This document shows positions 1 to 5,299 of a stretch of DNA of 17,600 nucleotides, piece by piece. Under the pieces are notes generated by a model, which saw nothing but the letters and a program-made list of their open reading frames with translations, did no database searches and was not told the DNA's origin. The stretch's first letter is position 1. Each line of letters begins with the position of its first letter. Origin of the DNA: Actinomycetes bacterium (lineage in GTDB: Bacteria; Actinomycetota; Acidimicrobiia; Acidimicrobiales; JAKAOS01); NCBI GenBank assembly GCA_021790615.1, contig JAJYGW010000137.1:1-17600 (forward strand), in the 5' to 3' direction. The translations under genes were made by a program, and so were the position numbers.

Positions 1-28
1 CCCGCGCAACACGCCCTAGGGGGAGATG

Positions 29-457
29 GTGCCGCTTTCCGAGGAGGAGCAGCGAATCCTCCAGGAGATGGAGCAGAAGCTTCGCGAACACGATCGCGAG
101 TTCGTCGATCGTGTCAGCCACAGCGCTCACCGGCTTCAGGCATCTCGTGGCGCGAAGTGGTCTGCCTTCGGCTTCCTCGCCGGCACGGTGCTGTTGCTCG
201 CGACGTTCCGCTCCTCTCTCGCCCTCGCCATCTGCGCCGTGCTCGTCATGGTGGTCTCGGCGCTGTCCTTTGCCCAGCACCTCGGTTCCGAAGACCGGAG
301 CGGCGCGGCGGCCGAGGCGACCGGGAGTCCGGAGGCAGGCGACCGCCCGCATCCGAGCACACGCCCTTCGGCTCGCGGCACGCGCACCGCCGTGCTCTCC
401 GAGGAGTGGTCGGGGATGCGCAAGAGACTTCGCTCTCGATTCGGCCGTCGCGACTGA
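29..457 (+). CDS. DUF3040 family small membrane protein
   Basis: A 142-residue protein of unknown function. It opens with the PLSEEEQRILQEMEQ pattern typical of the actinobacterial DUF3040 family, which normally begins M-PLSE. I therefore prefer GTG at 29 over ATG at 26: the purine-rich AGGGGG at 18-23 is 5 bases from the GTG but only 2 from the ATG. Residues 1-40 are charged and probably helical. Two hydrophobic segments, about 45-60 and 62-83, form a membrane hairpin. The C-terminal 55 residues are polar, rich in Arg, Ser and Pro, and probably cytoplasmic. In Mycobacterium and Streptomyces, DUF3040 genes also lie just upstream of mraZ, so the neighbourhood fits the family. No catalytic motif is visible. 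The family is clear; the function is not known. Confidence 0.85.
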   Translation: MPLSEEEQRILQEMEQKLREHDREFVDRVSHSAHRLQASRGAKWSAFGFLAGTVLLLATFRSSLALAICAVLVMVVSALSFAQHLGSEDRSGAAAEATGSPEAGDRPHPSTRPSARGTRTAVLSEEWSGMRKRLRSRFGRRD

Positions 458-504
458 CGCATCCCAGCCCGGCCAGCGTGCCCGAGCCGCCGCGATGAGC
501 GATC

Positions 505-1422
505 GTGACTGAGGAGCCGTCGGCTCGTCTCTGCCTCGGCCTCGACTTCGGCGGCACCAAGATCGCTGTCGGTCTCGTCGATCGCTGCGGCTCACTCCTG
601 TGGCAGGACCGGATCAGGACACCACGTGCGACCGACGGCAGTGCCCTCTTCCGGGTTGTCGCCGACCTGCTCGAGATCGGGCTCTCGGCAGCCGACGCCC
701 GCGGAGACCTGGCGGTGGTCGGGATCAGCTGTGGAGGCCCCATGTCCGGCGAACGCGTCTCGCCGTTGAACGTCCCGGCATGGCGCGACTTCCCGCTCGC
801 CGAGCGCATCCGGCGGCTGTCGCGCATCGAGGCGGAAGGCGTGCCGGTCGCGATCGACAACGACGCGAAGGCGCTCGCTCTCGGGGAGGCATGGTGCGGG
901 AACGCGCGAGGTGAGCGGAATTTCCTCGCGATGGTGGTCTCGACGGGCGTCGGGGGAGGGCTCGTCCTCGACGGCCGGCTGCTCGACGGTGAAGAGGGCA
1001 ATGCGGGCCACGTCGGCCACGTCATCGTCGAACCCGGCGGGCGGACGTGCGGCTGCGGCGCACAGGGGTGCCTCGAGGCCGAGGCATCCGGCACGGCGAT
1101 CGAGGCGATCACAGGAGCGCCTGCAGCCAAGGCCCCTCAGGAGGTGCGCGAGAGGGCAGGGCGACTCGTCGGCCGCGCGGTGGCGTCGGTCGCCAACCTG
1201 CTCGACCTTCGCCGGGCTCTCGTGGGCGGTTCGGTGGCGCTCGGATACGGGACGCCGTTCTTCCTCGCCGCGCAGCGCGAGCTCGACGCCCGGGCGCGGC
1301 TCGCCTTCTCCGCCGGCGCGCGCATCGACCCCGTCGGCCTCGGCGCCGACGCCCCGATCATCGGCGCCGCCGCGGTGGGCTGGCGGGCGCTCGGTGTGGA
1401 TGTCCTCGGTGGCGCAAGGTGA
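505..1422 (+). CDS. ROK-family sugar kinase (glucokinase-like)
   Basis: A 305-residue cytosolic sugar kinase expected to phosphorylate a hexose or N-acetylhexosamine with ATP. Visible motifs are the N-terminal phosphate loop LDFGGTK (13-19), the catalytic IDNDAK (117-122, base D120), the second phosphate loop STGVGGG (146-152) and the ROK zinc signature G-H172 followed by C182-G-C184-G and GC189LE. The glutamate normally three residues before the zinc histidine (ExGH) is H169 here, so sugar preference should not be assumed to be glucose. The start is GTG at 505, the only initiator just before the conserved first strand; no strong ribosome site is visible. The stop overlaps the next gene by four bases (GTGA). 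Length fits the family (about 300-320). It is less likely to be a ROK transcription repressor, because there is no helix-turn-helix domain. Confidence 0.9.
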   Translation: MTEEPSARLCLGLDFGGTKIAVGLVDRCGSLLWQDRIRTPRATDGSALFRVVADLLEIGLSAADARGDLAVVGISCGGPMSGERVSPLNVPAWRDFPLAERIRRLSRIEAEGVPVAIDNDAKALALGEAWCGNARGERNFLAMVVSTGVGGGLVLDGRLLDGEEGNAGHVGHVIVEPGGRTCGCGAQGCLEAEASGTAIEAITGAPAAKAPQEVRERAGRLVGRAVASVANLLDLRRALVGGSVALGYGTPFFLAAQRELDARARLAFSAGARIDPVGLGADAPIIGAAAVGWRALGVDVLGGAR

Positions 1423-1718
1423 CCGGCGGCCGGCGGGGCTCCCAACGCCACGGCCAGTCGTCGTGGTGGGTGGTGGCAGCTCGCGCCTTGGCACCCCGGC
1501 CGCACCTGTGGGGCACGGCGCTCGGACAGGCGCGAGCGCTCGCCCCCTCGCACTGGTGGCGACGCTTCCCGCCGTCTCCTTCTCCCTCGAGACGGTGGCT
1601 CGAGTTCCGGATGGAGACCGCCTACGGCGACCCGCAGGCTCGCCCGTCGGCTGAAGACGTCGTTGCATTCCTCGAATGGTGCCGAGAGACACGCCGTCGT
1701 TCCCCCCACATGCACTAA
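1419..1718 (+). CDS. Small Trp/Arg-rich protein of unknown function
   Basis: A 99-residue ORF whose GTG start at 1419 shares four bases (GTGA) with the ROK kinase stop, a junction type used repeatedly in this window. It is basic, with two Trp-Trp pairs (16-17 and 46-47). The C-terminal half is the most protein-like: W60-L-E-F-R-M-E-T-A-Y-G, then P-S-A-E-D-V-V-A-F-L-E-W-C-R near 76-89, predicted as a strand followed by an amphipathic helix. I recall similar uncharacterised actinobacterial proteins with a 'FR-ET-YG ... DVV-YLEWCR' pattern, but I cannot confirm this without a search. No signal peptide, membrane segment or catalytic motif is seen. Coupling to the kinase suggests co-expression. 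Confidence in coding is good; function is unknown. Confidence 0.65.
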   Translation: MTGGRRGSQRHGQSSWWVVAARALAPRPHLWGTALGQARALAPSHWWRRFPPSPSPSRRWLEFRMETAYGDPQARPSAEDVVAFLEWCRETRRRSPHMH

Positions 1719-1779
1719 CCTCCGGGCGTGCCTCAACTCGACAGGCTCAGAGCGCAGCGCACGCGTCCAAGGGTTTGAC

Positions 1780-2298
1780 ATGACCGGACGCGCGCTCGTA
1801 TTGAATGCCTCGTACGAGCCGCTGTCAGTCGTGACAGCTCGGCGGGCACTCGTCCTCGTGCTTGCGGAGAGGGCCGTCCTGGTGCACGGGACCGGGCACG
1901 ACCTCCACTCAGCCAGGGCCTCGTTTCCCGAGCCGTCGGTCGTGCGGCTCATGCACTACGTGAAGGTGCCACACCAGACCCGCGTGGCCGTGACGCGGCG
2001 GTCCGTGTTCGTCCGGGACGGCCATCGCTGCCAGTACTGCGGCGCGCAAGCCGAGAACATCGACCACGTCGTGCCGAGGAGCCGGGGTGGGGCGCACTCC
2101 TGGGACAACGTCGTCGCGTGCTGCCGTCGATGCAACACCCGCAAGGAGGACCGCCTGCTCGAAGAGACGGGGTTCCATCTCGCTCGCCAGCCGAAGGCAC
2201 CGCGCTCACGGCTGTGGCTGCTGGCTGCGGCGGGCGACGTGCGCGACGAGTGGATGACCTACGTCGAGCCGATGATCGGCCGGGCGGTCGCGGTCTGA
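1780..2298 (+). CDS. HNH endonuclease family protein
   Basis: A 172-residue protein of the actinobacterial HNH type that begins with the LVLNASYEPLSVV block. The ATG at 1780 has AAGGG at 1769-1773, six bases upstream, and puts the conserved LVLNASYEPL at residues 6-15. The nuclease core has a zinc knuckle C84-x2-C87 and C115-x2-C118. The ββα-metal motif is I-D-H96 (general base, preceded by V-V-P-R downstream), N110 (SWDN) and N119 (CNTRK). Such stand-alone proteins are common in Actinomycetota chromosomes. Their substrate is not established and they are not necessarily part of restriction or phage systems. The 61-base gap before it (1719-1779) shows no recognisable element. The stop at 2296-2298 abuts the next gene. 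Confidence 0.9.
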   Translation: MTGRALVLNASYEPLSVVTARRALVLVLAERAVLVHGTGHDLHSARASFPEPSVVRLMHYVKVPHQTRVAVTRRSVFVRDGHRCQYCGAQAENIDHVVPRSRGGAHSWDNVVACCRRCNTRKEDRLLEETGFHLARQPKAPRSRLWLLAAAGDVRDEWMTYVEPMIGRAVAV

Positions 2299-2999
2299 CT
2301 GGTCGCCTCACCGGTGGGTTCGAGATCACCGAGAGGCGCGGGCCGGCGCACGAGCTCGTCGTGTCACCGGGTGACGCTCGGGCGGGGGAGTACCCCGACC
2401 ACCGGTTGTGCGTGATCTGCGACGTGACGAACACGGCGCTCGTCCTCGGCTCGGCGCAGCCCTTCGCCGATGCGGACACCGACGCCTGCCGAGTGCGCGG
2501 CGTCGAGGTGACGCGCCGGGCCTGCGGCGGCGGAGCCGTGATCGTGCGGCCTCGAGCGCAGTTGTGGCTCGATGCGTTCCTGCCTGCCGGCGACCCGTTG
2601 TTCGAGCGGGACGTGGGCAAGTCGTTCCGGTGGCTCGGTGAGGTGTGGGCCGGAGCGCTCACGACGGCGGGCGCGCTACTGGCCCGGCGCGTCGAGGTAG
2701 CGCGACCCGGACAGCGGCCGTCACCGTGGGCGAGGCGCCTCTGCTACGGGTCGCTCGGAGCGGGCGAGGTGACGGTCGACGGGCTCAAGGTCGTCGGCAT
2801 CGCGCAGAGGCGTACCCGTGCGGGCGCCTGGTTCCACTCGATGGCGCAACTCGAGGACAGCTCCGGCCTACTCGTCGAGTGCCTGGCGCTGGAGGGCGAC
2901 GAGGCGGCTGCAGCGCGACGACAGCTCGAGGTGACGTCGGCGCCGGTGCGTGTGACTCTCGCCGCGCTGCGCCGCGAGCTGGCCGCGCGCCTCGTCTGA
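2250..2999 (+). CDS. Lipoate-protein ligase A-like (BPL/LplA/LipB fold)
   Basis: A protein of up to 249 residues with features of the biotin/lipoate ligase fold. Using the GTG at 2250, it shows TRRACGGGAV (88-97), equivalent to the RRxSGGGAV substrate-binding loop with Cys in place of Ser, and VDGLKVVGIAQRR (156-168), in which K160 corresponds to the lysine that contacts lipoyl-AMP. It may attach lipoate, octanoate or another acyl group to a carrier domain; the exact substrate is unknown. The start is uncertain. GTG 2250 overlaps the HNH gene by 49 bases. CTG 2295 would give a 4-base CTGA overlap and a more usual N-terminus. GTG 2361 would remove the conserved-looking ERRGPAHEL. It is the last gene before the non-coding stretch 3000-3258. 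Confidence 0.8.
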   Translation: MDDLRRADDRPGGRGLTGRLTGGFEITERRGPAHELVVSPGDARAGEYPDHRLCVICDVTNTALVLGSAQPFADADTDACRVRGVEVTRRACGGGAVIVRPRAQLWLDAFLPAGDPLFERDVGKSFRWLGEVWAGALTTAGALLARRVEVARPGQRPSPWARRLCYGSLGAGEVTVDGLKVVGIAQRRTRAGAWFHSMAQLEDSSGLLVECLALEGDEAAAARRQLEVTSAPVRVTLAALRRELAARLV

Positions 3000-3167
3000 G
3001 AAGGCGAGCCCTCCACTCTCCTCCACAGCGGCGCCGTCGACGGGATCGCGCCCGAATACCCAGGTCACGAGCTCGCGCCGTTGACACCGTGCCGGCGGCT
3101 GGGAAGGGCGACCCCTCCGCCCTCGCGCGAATTACCCGGTCAGAGCCCAGAAGGCGTTCATCGGTGG

Positions 3168-3197
3168 TTGACTGGTGGAGTGAAATATACATAAAGT
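3168..3197 (+). promoter_or_regulatory. Candidate sigma-70 promoter of mraZ and the dcw operon
   Basis: A -35-like TTGACT lies at 3168-3173. Possible -10 elements are TAAAGT at 3192-3197 (18-base spacer, matches TANNNT) or CATAAA at 3190-3195 (16-base spacer). The patch 3181-3195 is the most AT-rich stretch of the 3000-3258 gap, in an otherwise GC-rich window. Initiation would fall near 3203-3206, inside the MraZ-box-like repeats. The rest of the gap (3000-3160) shows no gene and no strong hairpin. The location upstream of mraZ is where the main dcw promoter is expected. The exact start site is inference. Confidence 0.5.
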
Positions 3198-3220
3198 GGC
3201 GGGAAGTGGGGACCAGGGGA
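3194..3220 (+). promoter_or_regulatory. MraZ-box-like triple repeat (operator)
   Basis: Three repeats follow one another with a 10-base period: AAGTGGC from 3194, AAGTGGG from 3204 and CAGGGGA from 3214. MraZ proteins are known to bind direct repeats of a TGGG-type core separated by about five bases, upstream of their own gene. The phase and position here, overlapping the predicted -10 and start point, fit autorepression of the operon. Two further GTGG cores at 3164-3167 and 3175-3178 are close to the same helical phase. Binding is inferred from pattern only. Confidence 0.6.
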
Positions 3221-3242
3221 GGACTGGCCCAACAACTCGGGC

Positions 3243-3248
3243 AGGAGG
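3243..3248 (+). promoter_or_regulatory. Ribosome binding site deciding the TTG start of mraZ
   Basis: AGGAGG, a perfect Shine-Dalgarno core, lies 10 bases before TTG 3259 and 16 bases before GTG 3265. This supports the TTG as initiator and argues against the upstream in-frame GTG at 3196, which lies inside the operator repeats. Confidence 0.65.
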
Positions 3249-3258
3249 GTCTCGGGAA

Positions 3259-3657
3259 TTGGACGTGGAGCCGTTCGTCGGTCGGTACGACCGAACTCTT
3301 GACGCGAAGGGGCGGGTCATCCTGCCGGTGAGGCTGCGCGGCTTTTTCGAGAGCTCCGGGTACCTGGCGCCCCACGAGGACGGATGCATCGCGCTGTGGA
3401 CCGACGGCGAGTTCGGACTCGAGGCCGATCGCCAGCACGCGCGCGAAGCCGAAGGGCAGGGTGCTCGCCACGAGGTGCGGGAGTGGTTCTCCCACGTCAG
3501 CCGAGTCGAGTTGGACTCACAGGGTCGGATGGCCATCCCCGTCGATCTGCGCTCGCACGCCGAGCTCGAGAGCGACGTGCTCTTCGTCGGCGTCCACGAC
3601 CGCGTCGAGCTCTGGTCCAAGCACCGATGGGACCATCGGGAGGACGGGGAGTCGTGA
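3259..3657 (+). CDS. mraZ: Transcriptional regulator MraZ
   Basis: A 132-residue DNA-binding protein, first gene of the dcw operon. MraZ is a ring-forming AbrB-like regulator that binds repeats in its own promoter and represses the cluster. Both swapped-hairpin repeats are clear: GRYDRTLDAKGRVILP (8-23, with D15xKGR19) and RVELDSQGRMAIP (82-94, with D86xxGR90). The N-terminus DVEPFVGRYD matches the family. The start is TTG at 3259 with AGGAGG at 3243-3248; GTG 3265 is the alternative. Length is slightly below the usual 140-150, at the C-terminus. The stop overlaps an in-frame GTG (3654) in the frame of rsmH, although rsmH itself probably begins 164 bases later. Confidence 0.95.
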   Translation: MDVEPFVGRYDRTLDAKGRVILPVRLRGFFESSGYLAPHEDGCIALWTDGEFGLEADRQHAREAEGQGARHEVREWFSHVSRVELDSQGRMAIPVDLRSHAELESDVLFVGVHDRVELWSKHRWDHREDGES

Positions 3658-3810
3658 CCGGTGAGACAGCCCTCGCCTTCGCAGATACCACTCATGTCGC
3701 CCGGGCCACCCGCAGCCTCTCGGTCGCTGCGCCGGATGGTCCAACACACCTCTCCGCCAACTGCCATCCCCGCTTCGCCTGGACGCGTCACGTCGGCGCG
3801 TCTTCGGCCG

Positions 3811-3815
3811 GGAGG
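3811..3815 (+). promoter_or_regulatory. Ribosome binding site deciding the GTG start of rsmH
   Basis: GGAGG lies six bases before GTG 3822, the codon that directly precedes the conserved RsmH N-terminus (AFHHEPVM). This is stronger support for 3822 than for the in-frame GTG at 3654. Confidence 0.7.
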
Positions 3816-3821
3816 CTGCGG

Positions 3822-4799
3822 GTGACCCGGGCGTTCCATCACGAACCCGTGATGGTGGCCGAGGTGACCGAGGTGCTGGAGGCGACCCCACAAGGCGTCA
3901 TCGTCGACGCCACCGTCGGCGGCGGCGGCCACGCTGCAGCCATCCTGCTGGCCTCGACGCGTCACCGGCTCATCGGCATCGATCGCGATCCGGACGCCGT
4001 CGCCGCCGCCACCGAGAAGTTGGCACCGTTCGGGCCGAGGGCTCTCGTTGTGCGGGGCCGCTTCGACGAGCTCGCTGCAGTGCTGGAGCGAGAGGCGGGC
4101 AGGGAGCCGGTCGCCGGCGCGGTGTTCGACCTCGGTGTAAGCAGCTGGCAGCTCGACGAGGCAGAGCGGGGCTTCTCGTACCGGTTCGAAGCAGATCTCG
4201 ACATGCGCATGGACCCGTCACAGGCTACGACCGCTGCCGAGGTCGTGAACGAGTGGCCAGCGGCGGAGCTGGCCGAGCTGTTCCGGGCGAACGGCGAGAC
4301 GCGCTTTGCTCGGCGTGTCGCCGCGGCCCTCGTGGCCGCACGGCCGGTACGCACCACGACCGAGCTCGCCCAGATCGTCCGCATGGCGATCCCGGCGGGC
4401 GCGCGCCAGCGGGGCGGCCATCCCGCGAAGCGCGTCTTCCAGGCGATCCGCATCGCCGTCAACGCGGAGCTCGAGCAGCTTCCGGTCGCGATCGGAGCAG
4501 CGCTGTCGGCGATGGCACCCTCGGGCCGGGCCGTCGTCATCTCGTACCACTCCGGCGAGGACCGTATCGTGAAGCGCCTCTTCGCCGAGGCGGAGTCGGG
4601 CTGGTGCACCTGCCCGCCGGGCTTCCCGTGCGTGTGCGGTGCCGAGCCGGCTGTTCGCGTCCTGACCCGCGGCGCCCGCAAGCCGTCTGCTGCGGAGGTG
4701 GCCGCGAACCCGAGGGCTGCGAGCGCGCGGCTCAGGGTGGCAGAGCGCACGACTGCGCCTTGGCGCCCCGGTGGCCGATCGATCGAGGAGGAGGACTGA
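3822..4799 (+). CDS. rsmH: 16S rRNA (cytosine-1402-N4)-methyltransferase RsmH
   Basis: A 325-residue S-adenosylmethionine-dependent methyltransferase that modifies C1402 in the 30S decoding centre; also known as MraW. It starts GTG-ACC with GGAGG six bases upstream and the family N-terminus FHHEPVM (5-11). The SAM-binding loop is VDATVGGGGH (28-37), followed by GIDRDP (52-57). Further family blocks are FDLGVSSWQLD (102-112), RGFSYR, LDMRMD, HPAKRVFQAIRIAVN (210-224) and SYHSGEDRIVKR (251-262, Gly where Leu is usual). A Cys-rich stretch near 272-282 is typical. The frame is open back to GTG 3654, so a longer form of 381 residues is formally possible. The last codons (IEEED) double as the ribosome site for ftsL. 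Confidence 0.96.
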   Translation: MTRAFHHEPVMVAEVTEVLEATPQGVIVDATVGGGGHAAAILLASTRHRLIGIDRDPDAVAAATEKLAPFGPRALVVRGRFDELAAVLEREAGREPVAGAVFDLGVSSWQLDEAERGFSYRFEADLDMRMDPSQATTAAEVVNEWPAAELAELFRANGETRFARRVAAALVAARPVRTTTELAQIVRMAIPAGARQRGGHPAKRVFQAIRIAVNAELEQLPVAIGAALSAMAPSGRAVVISYHSGEDRIVKRLFAEAESGWCTCPPGFPCVCGAEPAVRVLTRGARKPSAAEVAANPRAASARLRVAERTTAPWRPGGRSIEEED

Positions 4800-5299
4800 T
4801 GGCAACGAGGAGCTCAACACTCCATCACAGCCCGGGAGACAGCGCGCCGGCTCGCGCACCGGGGCGCCGCGGCGAGCAGTCCCGCCCCGCTCGCACTTCA
4901 CGGCCGCCCCTCGGCGTCGTCGACCGTGCCGCGACGCTCGAGCGCGCGAGGCAGCGCCAGGCGCGTGTGCTCTTCCTCGTCTCCGGGCTCGTGATGGCAG
5001 GTGCGCTCACGTTGGCGGCTGCAGGCCACGCGTTGCTCGCCGCCACGCAGATCCGGTCCGACACGCTGAGCGGCCAGCTGGCGAACGCCCTCACCACCCA
5101 ACAGGACCTGCAATTGCAGCGTGCGGAGCTCGAGACCCCGTCGCGGGTCCTGCGCCTGGCGGAGACACGGTTCAAGATGATCTCCCCGGCCGGGATCACC
5201 TATATCCAGCCCGTCGACCCCGGTGAGAGCGTCCTCCAGGCGCACGAGCCCGCGGCGGCTCCTCATCCCAAGACGGCCCACCACTCGCAGTCGCGTTGA
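4799..5299 (+). CDS. ftsL: Cell division protein FtsL
   Basis: A 166-residue bitopic membrane protein identified by position between rsmH and the FtsI gene and by architecture: a polar, Arg/Pro-rich cytoplasmic tail (1-54), one transmembrane helix (about 57-80), then an extracellular helix likely to form a coiled coil (about 85-125, QLANALTTQQDLQLQRAELE). After this comes ...RVLRLAETRFKMISPAGITYI, which resembles the FtsL end where 'A.. .GM..P' precedes a strand. FtsL joins FtsB/DivIC and FtsQ to activate the FtsW-FtsI synthase. ATG 4799 shares one base with the rsmH stop (TGATG), and a GAGGAGGAGGA ribosome site lies in the rsmH tail. FtsL sequences are poorly conserved, so the call rests on synteny plus topology. 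Confidence 0.82.
   Translation: MATRSSTLHHSPGDSAPARAPGRRGEQSRPARTSRPPLGVVDRAATLERARQRQARVLFLVSGLVMAGALTLAAAGHALLAATQIRSDTLSGQLANALTTQQDLQLQRAELETPSRVLRLAETRFKMISPAGITYIQPVDPGESVLQAHEPAAAPHPKTAHHSQSR

Noticed and set aside
246..1130. A 294-codon - strand frame opposite the ROK kinase
   Set aside because: It is low in complexity (Arg, Ser, Pro), has no motif, and mirrors the codon bias of the kinase gene.
1726..1764. Inverted repeat GCGTGC / GCACGC between the 99-residue ORF and the HNH gene
   Set aside because: Only six pairs around a loop of 27 bases, with no tail of T residues; too weak to call a terminator.
1774..1779. TTGACA just before the HNH gene start
   Set aside because: A promoter here would put the -10 inside the coding region of the HNH gene; the sequence downstream shows no TATAAT-like element. 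It seems to be chance.
1780..2298. HNH nuclease as a sign of a defence system, intein or mobile element
   Set aside because: It is of the stand-alone chromosomal actinobacterial type, with no methyltransferase, transposase, repeats or shift in base composition around it.
3081..3110. A perfect TTGACA that could be a -35 element
   Set aside because: No -10-like hexamer occurs 16-19 bases downstream; the stretch there is GC-rich. The patch at 3168-3197 is a better promoter.
3196..3258. Upstream in-frame GTG at 3196 as the mraZ start
   Set aside because: It lies inside the operator repeats, lacks a ribosome site, and would add 21 residues not seen in the family; AGGAGG at 3243 fits TTG 3259.
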